Origin: an uncultured Clostridia bacterium
GTDB taxonomy: Bacteria; Bacillota; Clostridia; Christensenellales; Borkfalkiaceae
Direction: 5' to 3'
Assembly (NCBI GenBank): GCA_947624805.1
Contig: CANQLW010000008.1
Span: 1 to 38,028, forward strand
Length of the DNA: 38,028 nt
The translations under genes were made by a program, and so were the position numbers. Below the pieces are notes generated by a model that was given only the letters and a program-made list of their open reading frames with translations, was not told the DNA's origin and ran no database searches. How positions within the stretch are numbered: the first letter of the stretch is position 1; every line of letters starts with the position of its first letter. Positions 1 through 8,598 of this stretch are shown piece by piece.

Positions 1-150
1 GTGCGCTTAGGCAGGGCAACCCTGCCACGCGCCGTTAATTGGAACGAACCCCCTCCCCTACCCCTCCCCCTTGTTAAGGGGGAGGGTGGGGGTAAAATGG
101 TGCCTCCACCCGCTTGCGGGGGCATGGGACGGCAGGGGCGGGGATAAGAA
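1..150 (+). repeat. Truncated copy of dispersed intergenic repeat
   Basis: The first 40 bases match positions 8320-8357 almost exactly, including the small hairpin GGCAGGG/CCCTGCC. They are followed by a C-rich/G-rich hairpin (CCCTCCCCC at 62-70 pairing with GGGGGAGGG at 78-86) and more GC-rich sequence. The window therefore opens in the middle of a repeat element whose longer copies lie at 8211-8540 and, inverted, at 37585-38028. The open reading frame readable on the minus strand through here is a shadow of the repeat and of uvrC. Confidence 0.75.
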
Positions 151-181
151 AGTGTCCCCGTAAAAAAGTTTTTGGAAATCC

Positions 182-219
182 TTGAAAAGTTTTGCGGCGT
201 TGTGTATAATAAGGATATG
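182..219 (+). promoter_or_regulatory. Sigma-A promoter of uvrC, predicted leaderless
   Basis: TTGAAA at 182-187 and TATAAT at 205-210 are separated by 17 bp, a near-consensus sigma-A promoter. Transcription should start about 7 nt after the -10 box, which coincides with the ATG at 217. The purine stretch 211-215 is too close to that ATG to act as a Shine-Dalgarno sequence, so the transcript is predicted to be leaderless. Confidence 0.7.
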
Positions 220-2019
220 GACGTCATACGGGAAAAACTCAAACTCCTGCCCGACTGCCCGGGCGTCTATGTCATGCTCGACGCGGAGGGAACGGTCATC
301 TACGTCGGCAAGGCGCGTGTCCTCAAAAACCGTGTCCGCCAGTATTTCCATTCCTCCGAAAAACCCCCGAAGGTACAGGCGATGGTGGACAGCATCGCCG
401 ATTTTTACTACATCGTCGCGCCCTCCGAGGTCGACGCCCTCGCCCTCGAGAATAATCTCATCAAAAAATATAAGCCGAAATACAACATTCTCCTCAAAGA
501 CGACAAGACCTATCCCTACATCAAGGTCACGACGCGGGAGCCCTTTCCACGTATTCTCGTGACCCGCCGCGTCAAGAAGGACGGCAGGTACTTCGGCCCC
601 TTCATGGGCGGGGTGAACTGCAAGGAGATCGTCGATATCGCCGCGAAAGTTTATAATATCCGTACCTGCTCTTCCGCCGTGACGGGCAAGCAAAAACCCT
701 GTCTTGACTATCATCTCCACCGCTGTCTCGCCCCCTGCGCGGGGCTTTGCAACAGGGAGGAGTATGCGGAGCGGGTCGAAAAAACGCTCTCCTTCCTCTC
801 GGGCAACTACGAAGAAGCCGAGGCGATCCTCACGGAGAAGATGAACAATTTCGCTGCGGAGGAGCAGTTCGAGCTCGCTCTCGACCTTCGGGATAAGATC
901 CGTATGCTCTCCGCGCTCAAACGGCGCCGTATCACTTCCATGCCGAAGGACGTGGATGCGGACATCTGGGCGCTCGCGACGAACGGGCTGTACACGGCGG
1001 TGTCCCTTCTCATCACACGGAAGGGGATCATGCAGGGCAGCCGTATTTTCCACGCCGACGCGGGGGCGGCGGACAGCGCGGAGGAACTTCGGAGCCTCGC
1101 CACGCAGTACTATTCCGCCCACGAGGTCCCGCACGAGATCATCATGGACGAGGCGGCGGACGACGCCCTTCTCTCGGCATTTTTAAGGGAACAGGCGGGC
1201 AGAAACGTCGAGATCGTCCATCCCAAGCTCGGCGTCAAACGGGAACTTCTCGATATGGCGGCGGGGAATGCCAAGGAATATCTCGAAAAATCCCTCTCTG
1301 CGATCGCCCATAAAGACGATATGACCGTCCGCGCCTGTGAACGGCTCAAAGAACTTCTTTCCCTCTCCCGTTACCCCAAACGCATGGAATGTTACGATAT
1401 TTCGAACATCTCGGGGGTGGATAAAGTGGGCAGCATGGTCGTCTTTACGGACGGCGAGGCGGATAAGTACGAATACCGCCGCTTCCGTATCAAGACGGTG
1501 GAGGGGGCGAACGACTTCGCTTCCCTGCAAGAGGTTCTGCGGCGGCGGCTCATGAAACTCGGCACGGACGAGGAGGAACGGTTCTCCCGTCCCCGTCTCA
1601 TCGTCATCGACGGCGGCAGGGGACAGCTCTCTGCGGTGAAGGAGATCTTCGACGAGATGCAGATCACGGACATCGACCTCGTTGCCCTCGCCAAGCAGGA
1701 GGAGGAAGTCTACACCCTCCACCAAAGCGAGCCCGTACGGATCGACAAGCGCGACTATGCCCTCAGGATGTTACAGCGCATCCGCGACGAGGCGCACCGC
1801 TTTGCGATCACCTATTTCCGCTCCATCCACTCCAAGCGCAATCTCGAGTCCGCGCTCGAGGAGATCGAGGGCGTCGGCAAGCAAAAACGGCTCGCCCTCA
1901 TGCAGAAATTCGGGACGATCGACTCGATCATGCACGCGAGCGAGAAGGAGCTCATGGAAGCGCAGGGCGTCGGCGAGGAGCTCGCCCGCCGCATCAGGAA
2001 CTATTTCGAAAATCTATGA
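217..2019 (+). CDS. uvrC: Excinuclease ABC subunit C (UvrC)
   Basis: UvrC makes the dual incisions on both sides of a DNA lesion after UvrA/UvrB recognition (nucleotide excision repair, cytoplasm). The 600-residue product is full length. The N-terminal GIY-YIG nuclease is visible (CPGVYVM, then IYVGKA), followed by a Cys-containing segment, the UVR motif that binds UvrB near residues 197-232, the RNase-H-like endonuclease half (ECYDISN, VIDGGRGQL) and C-terminal helix-hairpin-helix repeats (IEGVGKQK, AQGVGEELARR). I chose ATG 217, not the upstream in-frame TTG at 172, because the protein then begins directly at the conserved GIY-YIG region and the promoter -10 box lies at 205-210, inside the longer frame. 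It is the first gene of a run of five genes that overlap by 4 nt (ATGA). Confidence 0.95.
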   Translation: MDVIREKLKLLPDCPGVYVMLDAEGTVIYVGKARVLKNRVRQYFHSSEKPPKVQAMVDSIADFYYIVAPSEVDALALENNLIKKYKPKYNILLKDDKTYPYIKVTTREPFPRILVTRRVKKDGRYFGPFMGGVNCKEIVDIAAKVYNIRTCSSAVTGKQKPCLDYHLHRCLAPCAGLCNREEYAERVEKTLSFLSGNYEEAEAILTEKMNNFAAEEQFELALDLRDKIRMLSALKRRRITSMPKDVDADIWALATNGLYTAVSLLITRKGIMQGSRIFHADAGAADSAEELRSLATQYYSAHEVPHEIIMDEAADDALLSAFLREQAGRNVEIVHPKLGVKRELLDMAAGNAKEYLEKSLSAIAHKDDMTVRACERLKELLSLSRYPKRMECYDISNISGVDKVGSMVVFTDGEADKYEYRRFRIKTVEGANDFASLQEVLRRRLMKLGTDEEERFSRPRLIVIDGGRGQLSAVKEIFDEMQITDIDLVALAKQEEEVYTLHQSEPVRIDKRDYALRMLQRIRDEAHRFAITYFRSIHSKRNLESALEEIEGVGKQKRLALMQKFGTIDSIMHASEKELMEAQGVGEELARRIRNYFENL

Positions 2020-2828
2020 AATACGACATTTTTCTCTCCGATTTCGACGGCACGCTCGTCAGAAGCGACGGGACCGTCTCGGAGGCAAACAAAAACGCGA
2101 TCTCTGCCTACCGCGCCCGCGGCGGCGTGTTTGTCGTCGTCACGGGACGGATGCTCACTTCCATCCTGCCGCGGCTCGAAGAGCTCGGGCTCGGCGGGCT
2201 CGCCGTCGCCTATCAGGGTTCGATGATCGCCGATGTCCGCACGGGCGAGGTTCTGCGCTGCGGCACATTTTCAAGGGACCATGCCCTGCGTGCGATCTCA
2301 TATTTGGAAAAACGGGGGTACCATGTCCACGTCTATACGGCTTATACCTTCTATTCGAACATGGATGACGAAGCGCTGCACATTTACGAGCGGATCTGCG
2401 GCGTAAAAGGGGAAATCGAGCCCCACCTTTCGGACATGGTATCGGCAAAATCGCTCGACGTCGTCAAGATCCTCGTCATGGTGGCGCCTGAGGAGCGGGA
2501 AGCGCTCCGCATCCGCCTTACGGAGGAGTTCGGGGATGACTATTTTGTGACGAGCTCGTCCGATGCGCTCGTCGAGATCATGCCGAAGGGGGAAAACAAG
2601 GCTGCGGCGGTGGATTTCCTCTCGGAATACTATCATGTGCCGCGCGAAAAGATCGCCGCGATCGGCGACCAGCTCAACGACCTTCCCATGCTCGAGCGGG
2701 CGGGGGGAAGGTTCGCCGTCTCCAATGCCGAGGCGGCGCTCAAAGAGAATGCGACCGTCGTCTGCTCCTGCGAGGAGGACGGCGTTGCGGAAGCGATCCT
2801 GAAATACGCAATGGGGGATGAATCATGA
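2016..2828 (+). CDS. Cof-type HAD-superfamily phosphatase
   Basis: A 270-residue HAD hydrolase of the Cof/YidA (IIB) group, which dephosphorylates small phosphorylated metabolites; the substrate cannot be read from sequence. Motif I with the nucleophile is SDFDGTL near residue 8, motif II is VVTGR, the Lys of motif III lies before the C-terminal block (GENKAAAV), and motif IV is GDQLNDLPML near residue 217, all apparently intact. The length is typical. It overlaps the uvrC stop by 4 nt and is itself overlapped 4 nt by hprK, so translation is probably coupled. Its position next to hprK may mean a role in sugar-phosphate homeostasis, but that is inference only. Confidence 0.88.
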   Translation: MKYDIFLSDFDGTLVRSDGTVSEANKNAISAYRARGGVFVVVTGRMLTSILPRLEELGLGGLAVAYQGSMIADVRTGEVLRCGTFSRDHALRAISYLEKRGYHVHVYTAYTFYSNMDDEALHIYERICGVKGEIEPHLSDMVSAKSLDVVKILVMVAPEEREALRIRLTEEFGDDYFVTSSSDALVEIMPKGENKAAAVDFLSEYYHVPREKIAAIGDQLNDLPMLERAGGRFAVSNAEAALKENATVVCSCEEDGVAEAILKYAMGDES

Positions 2829-3751
2829 ACGAGATCATTTTGCCGCGGGAGACCGTCATGCTCGACAAATTCGCCTCGGACCTCAATCTCGAGGTCCTGC
2901 ACGCGGGGCGGGGCATCATCACACTGACGAACATCAGCGTGGACAGGCCGGGGCTGCGGCTCGCGGGGTTTTACAGTATGTTCGACGCCCAGCGCATCAT
3001 GCTCATCGGGCAGACCGAGCATGAGTATATGCGCTCCTTTTCGCCCGAAGAGCGCGTCGAAAGGGTGGGGAAGCTCTTCGAATGCGGGCAGATCCCCTGT
3101 GTCGTGTTCGCGCGCGACCTTCCCGTGCCGCCCGAAATGATGGAATTCGCCAGAAAGACGGGCACCCCCGTCTTCCGCACGGGCAAGATGACGACGGTCA
3201 TCATGGCGGAGCTCTATGGCTATCTCTCCCGCCTGCTCGCCCCCAAGACGACGGTCCACGGCGTGCTCATGGACGTCTTCGGCGCGGGGATCCTGCTCAC
3301 GGGGGAGAGCGGCGTCGGCAAGAGCGAGACGGCAATGGAGCTCATCAAGCGCGGGCACAGGCTCGTCGCAGATGACTCCGTGCTCATCAAACAGGTGGAG
3401 ACCGAGCTCATCGGCACCGCCCCCGAGCGCATCCGTTACTTTATGGAGCTGAGGGGGATCGGCATCATCAACGTCAAGAATATGTATGGCTCGGGCTCCG
3501 TCCTCACCGAAAAGGAGATCGAGCTCGTGATGGAACTCGAACACTGGAAGCGGGACAAGGAATACGACCGTATCGGCGGCGAGGGGGGATATGAGGAGAT
3601 CCTCGGCATTCAGGTACCCAAGCTCACCGTCCCCGTCTCCCCCGGGCGGAACCTTGCCATCCTCATCGAAGTCGCAGCCCGCAATTACCGCCTCAAGAGC
3701 ATGGGCTATGACGCCGCGCAGGAGCTCATCCAGCGCACGATCGGACGATGA
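2825..3751 (+). CDS. hprK: HPr kinase/phosphorylase
   Basis: Bifunctional enzyme that phosphorylates and dephosphorylates HPr at Ser46, linking PTS sugar supply to carbon catabolite repression in Firmicutes. The 308-residue length fits the family. The Walker A loop GESGVGKS is at residues 160-167, the preceding TTVHG His and the following VADD acidic pair (183-184) match the catalytic His and Asp residues, and the HprK signature MELRGIGIINV sits at about 207-217. It lies in the uvrC-mutS2 chain with 4-nt overlaps on both sides. HPr is not encoded in this window. Confidence 0.95.
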   Translation: MNEIILPRETVMLDKFASDLNLEVLHAGRGIITLTNISVDRPGLRLAGFYSMFDAQRIMLIGQTEHEYMRSFSPEERVERVGKLFECGQIPCVVFARDLPVPPEMMEFARKTGTPVFRTGKMTTVIMAELYGYLSRLLAPKTTVHGVLMDVFGAGILLTGESGVGKSETAMELIKRGHRLVADDSVLIKQVETELIGTAPERIRYFMELRGIGIINVKNMYGSGSVLTEKEIELVMELEHWKRDKEYDRIGGEGGYEEILGIQVPKLTVPVSPGRNLAILIEVAARNYRLKSMGYDAAQELIQRTIGR

Positions 3752-5850
3752 ACTGCGAGATCCTTGCCCCCGCCGGGGATGAACAGACGGCATATACCGC
3801 TCTCAACGCGGGCGCGGACGCCATTTACCTCGGGCTCACCCGCTTTTCTGCCCGTGAGAGCGCTGCCAATTTCGACGGCGACGCCCTGTCCCGCGTCACA
3901 AGATATGCACACCTCTTGGGCGCGAAGGTCTACGTCGCCCTCAATACCCTTGTCAAGGACAGTGAGACGGACGCCTTCTTTGCCGCCGTCCGTGAGGCAT
4001 GGGAACGGGGCGCGGATGCGATCCTCATGCAGGATATCTTCCTCGGGAAGCTCGTGAAGGAGAAATACCCCGAGGTCGTGCTGCACCTCTCCACACAGGG
4101 GGGATGCTGCAATGTCTATGGGGCGGAAGTCGCAAAGGATTACGGGTTTTCCCGCGTCGTGCTCGCCCGTGAGACCCCGATTGCCGAGATCGGGAGGATC
4201 TCAAAGGTCATCGAGACGGAAGTGTTCGTGCAGGGGGCGCTCTGCACCTGCTTTTCGGGGCAGTGCTACATGAGTTCCTTCGCGGGGAATAACAGCGGTA
4301 ACCGCGGCAGATGCAAACAGCCCTGCCGTAAAAAATATACGATCGACCGCGCGGGCTTCGAAGAGCCCGCTTATGCGCTCTCTACCTCCGATCTCTGCGT
4401 CGGGGAGAGGATCGGAGAACTCGTGTCGGCGAGCGTCTTCTCCTTCAAGATCGAGGGAAGGATGCGCCGTCCCGAGTACGTCGCCGCCGCCGTCCGCTAT
4501 GTCCGTTCGTGCTTGGGCGGGGAGGGCACGGCAGCACTTTCCGACCTCAAACGCGCCTATAACCGCGGCAATTACACCGAGGGGCTCGCCTTCGGCCAGA
4601 AAAAGGGGTTCCTCTCCCGTAAGACACAGGGGCATATCGGCGAGGAGGTCGGGACGATCTCCTTCCGTATGGGCAAACCCTTCTGTATCAGCACATTTGT
4701 GCTCCGCCAAGGGGACGGATTCAAGATTTTAAGAGAGGGAGCCGAAGTCTGCGGCGCGGCCTTTTCGGAGCAGGGCGCGGGGGGATTCTTCCTCCGTGCA
4801 GGCGCCCGCCTTTTGCAGGGGGACATCGTCTGCGTCACGACGGATACCGCCGCTTCGGAGCGGATCCTGTTGGGTGAGAGAAGGCGAAAGATCTCACTCA
4901 CCGTAAAGATGTATGCGGGAAAGCAACCCGAGATCGTCTGCGGGGCGTTCGTCTCCGTGGGCGGGGAGACGCTCGAACGGGCACGCAGCGCTCCCCTCGG
5001 CGCGGAGCAGATCGCGGAATGCTTTCGAAAGACGGACGGCCTTCCCTTCTTCCCCGAGGTCAGGGTGGAGACGGACGGCGTCTTTCTGCCCAAGTCTGTG
5101 CTCAACGCCCTCCGCCGTGATTTTTATGAGGCATATGCACGGTTTCTCGACCCCGTACGCACGCTCCCGCCCAAAACGTTCGAAGAGCCTCATCTCCCGC
5201 CCGCAGAGAGGGGGCGGACTGCCGTCATCTCAGAACAAAGGGAGGACGCCGATATCCTCATCCTGAAGCCCCGCGACTACGCGTCCCTTCCCGAGGGCGG
5301 AAAGGGGGTCTATCTCTATCTCCCGCCCCTCTTCACGGGAGAGGACGAGGCGCTCGTCGGCCCCGCGCTCGGCAGATTCGAGGGAATCTATTGTGAGGGA
5401 TATTACGGCATCACGCTCGCCAAGAAGTACGGCGTGAAGCTGTTCGCGGGCACGGGATTCAATCTCACCAACCGCTTTGCCGTGCGCGGCGTGCTCGATG
5501 CGGGGGCGGAGTATTTTGCACTCTCCAAAGAGATCTCCGCCGAAGAGCAGAGAGCGCTCTGCACAGAGGGGGCGTTCGCCCTGTCGGACGGCGCGGTCAA
5601 GGTGATGGATCTTTGCTATTGCCCCTTCGAAAAGAGCTGCAAAACCTGTGACAAGCGGGAGCGCTATACCCTCAAAGACGAGGATGGGAGAAAGTTCCCC
5701 CTAAGACGCTACCGAATGAACGGCTGCCGTTTCGAAGTCTATAACTGTGCCCCGCTGTCGGACGGGGGAGGGGCGGCACGGCTCTTCGACCGAACCCTCA
5801 CGGTCGGGGGACCTCCGACCCGCGGTCACGCCGTAAGGAGTATGCTATGA
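3748..5850 (+). CDS. U32 family peptidase / RNA hydroxylation protein, long form
   Basis: A 700-residue U32 protein. The N-terminal half has the U32 opening (EILAPAGDEQTAYTALNAGADAIYLG) split over residues 3-28 and the Cys-rich block around 160-200 (ALCTCFSGQCYMSS, later CKQPCRKKY). The C-terminal half resembles the DUF3656 'collagenase-like' region and ends with another Cys cluster (CYCPFEKSCKTCDKRE, about 622-637). The length and two-part layout are closer to E. coli RlhA (YdcP, 23S rRNA C2501 hydroxylation) than to the shorter TrhP-type tRNA hydroxylation proteins; the Cys residues probably bind an Fe-S cluster. The exact RNA target is not decided by sequence. It overlaps hprK and mutS2 by 4 nt each. 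Confidence 0.85.
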   Translation: MNCEILAPAGDEQTAYTALNAGADAIYLGLTRFSARESAANFDGDALSRVTRYAHLLGAKVYVALNTLVKDSETDAFFAAVREAWERGADAILMQDIFLGKLVKEKYPEVVLHLSTQGGCCNVYGAEVAKDYGFSRVVLARETPIAEIGRISKVIETEVFVQGALCTCFSGQCYMSSFAGNNSGNRGRCKQPCRKKYTIDRAGFEEPAYALSTSDLCVGERIGELVSASVFSFKIEGRMRRPEYVAAAVRYVRSCLGGEGTAALSDLKRAYNRGNYTEGLAFGQKKGFLSRKTQGHIGEEVGTISFRMGKPFCISTFVLRQGDGFKILREGAEVCGAAFSEQGAGGFFLRAGARLLQGDIVCVTTDTAASERILLGERRRKISLTVKMYAGKQPEIVCGAFVSVGGETLERARSAPLGAEQIAECFRKTDGLPFFPEVRVETDGVFLPKSVLNALRRDFYEAYARFLDPVRTLPPKTFEEPHLPPAERGRTAVISEQREDADILILKPRDYASLPEGGKGVYLYLPPLFTGEDEALVGPALGRFEGIYCEGYYGITLAKKYGVKLFAGTGFNLTNRFAVRGVLDAGAEYFALSKEISAEEQRALCTEGAFALSDGAVKVMDLCYCPFEKSCKTCDKRERYTLKDEDGRKFPLRRYRMNGCRFEVYNCAPLSDGGGAARLFDRTLTVGGPPTRGHAVRSML

Positions 5851-8195
5851 ACAGACATTCCGAAAGACTCGAACTCGACAAGATCCTCCGCATGGTGGCG
5901 GAGTATGCGGCGCTCACGGGGAGCAAAGAGGAGATTTTATCCTCCGTGCCCGCGACAACGCTCTCCGAGGCGAACAGGCTCCTCGATATGACGAAGGAGG
6001 CGACCGTGCTCCTCTTCGAGCTCGGAGCGGGGCGGATCGCGGCGTTCGATCCCGTCGGGGATTGCCTCGAGCGGGCAGAGAAGGGGGCGACCCTCGGCTG
6101 TGCGGAGCTCATCAACATCGCCCGCTTGCTCGGACAGGCGCGTATCTTTTACCGCGGCGTGCACGCCTTCTCGGACCCCCGTATCGCGGGATTTCGGGAA
6201 CTCTCCGAGCGGATCCTCTTCGATGAACGCCTCGAGGAGGATATCACCCATAAGATCATAAACGAAAACGAGCTCGCCGATACCGCCAGCGAGAAACTGT
6301 TTGCGATCAGGCGGGAGATCCGTCTCCTCGGGGAACGCATCCGTGCGCGGCTTTCCCAATATCTCACGGGGGAGGAGCGTAAATTTTTGCAGGACGATGT
6401 CGTCACCGTGCGCGGGGACAGATTCGTCATCCCCGTCAAGGCGGAGTATAAGAGGAGCGTCAAGGGGTTCGTGCATGACAGATCGCAGAGCGGCGCGACG
6501 GTCTTCATCGAGCCCGAGGAAGTGCTCGAGATGAACAACGAGCTCATCGGGCTCACCCTCGACGAGAAGGAAGAGGTGGAGCGCATCCTCAGAGAGCTCT
6601 CCTGCGGCGTCGGCAGGATGCGTGCCGCCCTTGAGACGGACATCTCCGTGCTCGCCGAGGCGGACGGCTTTTACGCCCGTGCCGAGTTCGGCTATCATAA
6701 CCGCTGCGTGCGTCCCATTCTTAACGGGAAGGGGATCATCGAGATCAGAAAGGGCAGGCACCCCCTGCTCGACAAGAAGACGGCCGTGCCCGTCTCGCTT
6801 GCCTTGGGGGAGGAGTACGATTTCCTCCTCATCAGCGGCGCCAATACGGGCGGCAAGACGGTCACGCTCAAGATGTGCGGACTCTTCTGCCTCATGGCGG
6901 CCTGCGGCATCTTCGTGCCCGCCGCCGAGGGGACGAAACTCGCCGTGTTCAAAGGTATCTTCTGCGATATCGGCGACAGCCAGTCCATCGAGGAGAACCT
7001 CTCGACCTTCTCCTCCCATATCATCAACGTGCGTGAGATCCTGAAAGAGGCGGGGGAGAACTGTCTCGTCCTCATCGATGAACCGGGCGGCGGAACGGAT
7101 CCCGAGGAAGGGCAGGCGCTCGCCCGCGCCATCCTGTCCTGTCTCGTCAGGGCGGGCTGCCGCGGCATCGTGACGACCCATTACTCCGCCCTCAAGGAGT
7201 TTGCCTATGAGCATCCGAGAATGCAGAATGGGTGCATGGAGTTCGATGCAGAGGACTTCCGCCCGCTCTACCGCCTCAGGATCGGCGCCCCCGGGTCCTC
7301 CAATGCCCTCGCCATCTGCACACGGCTGGGTCTGCCCGCGGAGACGGTCGCCGAGGCAAGGGGGTATCTCTCGGAGGAGACGCGCTCCTTCGAGCGGACC
7401 CTGCGTGCCGCCGAGGAGGAACGGATTGCGGCGGAGGGGGCGAAAGAGGAAGCGGAGTTGCTCAAAAAGGAATGGCAGGAGCGGCTGTCCGCCCTCGAAA
7501 AGGATGAGGCGGCGCTCAGAAAAGAGAGGGAGAAGTTTTTCTATGCCTCCAAAGCAGAAGCGCGGCGGATCGTCGCGGAGCGAACGGCGCGGGCGGAGGA
7601 GCTCCTCTCCGAGATCGAAGAGATCTTCAAAAAGGACACGCTCGACGAGAGCGATCTCATCCGTGCCCGTACCCTGAAAAATAAGATGGGGGTTGAGGAG
7701 CGGGAAGAGGAGGAAAAAATCAGACTCACGCCCGTCGACCCGAGCAATTTGAAAGTCGGCGAGACGGTTTTTGTGGGTACCATGTCCGCAGAGGGGGTCG
7801 TGCTTTCTGTCCGTAAGGAGAAAAATACGGCGGAAGTGCAGGTCGGCTCTTTGAAGGTGAGATGTAAAACGGGGGATCTCTTTTATCCCTCCAAACCCAC
7901 CGAAAAGAAGGGCGGCGTGCAGGTGGTGCGGAACATCGCCGCACGGGACACCGTCCCGCGGGAGCTCAATCTGCTCGGGATGACGGCGGCGGACGCCGCA
8001 CTCGAGACGGAGAATTTTCTCGACGCCGCGCTGGTCGCAGGGCTCTCGGAAGTCAGGATCGTGCACGGTATGGGCACGGGGAAGGTCCGCGCCGCCGTGC
8101 ATGAACTGCTGCGCAGACACCCGCACGTCGAAAGTTACCGCCTCGGCAAGTACGGCGAGGGTGAAACGGGGGTGACGGTTGTAAAACTCAGATAA
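5847..8195 (+). CDS. mutS2: Endonuclease MutS2 (RqcU-like)
   Basis: MutS2 is a MutS paralogue without the mismatch-recognition domain. It suppresses homologous recombination or, in Firmicutes, splits collided ribosomes (RqcU). The 782-residue protein has the MutS clamp/core region, Walker A GANTGGKT at about 331-338, Walker B LVLIDEPGGGTDP at about 408-420, a charged coiled-coil about 510-600 (Glu/Lys/Arg-rich) and a C-terminal Smr nuclease domain (LNLLGMTAADAA at about 706, VRIVHGMGTG, end of protein). All parts appear intact. It is the last gene in the run of ATGA overlaps that starts with uvrC; no T-tailed terminator follows. Confidence 0.94.
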   Translation: MNRHSERLELDKILRMVAEYAALTGSKEEILSSVPATTLSEANRLLDMTKEATVLLFELGAGRIAAFDPVGDCLERAEKGATLGCAELINIARLLGQARIFYRGVHAFSDPRIAGFRELSERILFDERLEEDITHKIINENELADTASEKLFAIRREIRLLGERIRARLSQYLTGEERKFLQDDVVTVRGDRFVIPVKAEYKRSVKGFVHDRSQSGATVFIEPEEVLEMNNELIGLTLDEKEEVERILRELSCGVGRMRAALETDISVLAEADGFYARAEFGYHNRCVRPILNGKGIIEIRKGRHPLLDKKTAVPVSLALGEEYDFLLISGANTGGKTVTLKMCGLFCLMAACGIFVPAAEGTKLAVFKGIFCDIGDSQSIEENLSTFSSHIINVREILKEAGENCLVLIDEPGGGTDPEEGQALARAILSCLVRAGCRGIVTTHYSALKEFAYEHPRMQNGCMEFDAEDFRPLYRLRIGAPGSSNALAICTRLGLPAETVAEARGYLSEETRSFERTLRAAEEERIAAEGAKEEAELLKKEWQERLSALEKDEAALRKEREKFFYASKAEARRIVAERTARAEELLSEIEEIFKKDTLDESDLIRARTLKNKMGVEEREEEEKIRLTPVDPSNLKVGETVFVGTMSAEGVVLSVRKEKNTAEVQVGSLKVRCKTGDLFYPSKPTEKKGGVQVVRNIAARDTVPRELNLLGMTAADAALETENFLDAALVAGLSEVRIVHGMGTGKVRAAVHELLRRHPHVESYRLGKYGEGETGVTVVKLR

Positions 8196-8210
8196 GGTTT
8201 CGCTTGATTT

Positions 8211-8540
8211 GTTTGCTACGCAAACAAATACAAGCGAGGAATGTCACCCTCTGGGATATTGAGTCATCGTCGCGGTCGCTCTCCCCGACATTATGGTTCC
8301 CGTAGGGTACCAAATTGAGTGCGCTTAGGCAGGGCGACCCTGCCACGCGCCGTTAATTTAGAACGGCCCCACCCCCTTACCCCCTCCCCAAGGAGGGGGG
8401 CAATAAAGCTCCACCTTGGGGGGGATCCTTCGACACGCCGCCTGCGGCGGCGGCTCAGGATGACGCGGAGGAGAGCGCTGGGCAGGATGACGCAGGCAAG
8501 GGGATGGCCCCCTTGAGAGGGGCATGGCGGTGGGAGGCAT
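8211..8540 (+). repeat. Dispersed composite intergenic repeat, long copy
   Basis: The 403-base gap between mutS2 and the deacetylase gene holds no credible gene. It opens with a strong hairpin at 8211-8236 (CGCTTG plus ATTTGTTTGC, loop TAC, then the complements) and continues with a block that recurs inverted at the window end (GAGGAATGT, CCCTCTGGGATATTG, CGCTCTCCCCGACATTA, AAATTGAGTGCGCT). Next come the GGCAGGG/CCCTGCC hairpin also seen at 1-40, a CCCCCTCCCC/AAGGAGGGGG element, and a GGATCC...CTCAGGATGACGC element with a CGCCGCC/GGCGGCG stem. No T-tract follows the hairpins. Confidence 0.8.
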
Positions 8541-8598
8541 AATTTCACAGAAACTTCAATAGAATACGATTGATAATTGTTCGGAATTGAGGTAAACT

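Noticed and set aside
58..1134. Long minus-strand frame of 358 codons opposite uvrC
   Set aside because: It runs antisense through conserved UvrC domains and its start reads into the repeat; the long frame is a by-product of GC-rich codon usage.
5937..8126. 729-codon minus-strand frame opposite mutS2
   Set aside because: The plus strand encodes complete MutS2 with Walker and Smr motifs; the antisense frame has no recognisable domain or ribosome site.
8211..8236. Hairpin after mutS2 as an intrinsic terminator
   Set aside because: The stem is strong but no T-run follows on either strand; it belongs to the repeat family, though Rho-assisted 3'-end formation is possible.
8291..8548. Short frames in the 8.2-8.5 kb repeat (e.g. 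minus-strand 85 codons)
   Set aside because: They follow the repeat modules and give the LPSKGG/RHPE-type peptides typical of falsely annotated intergenic repeats.
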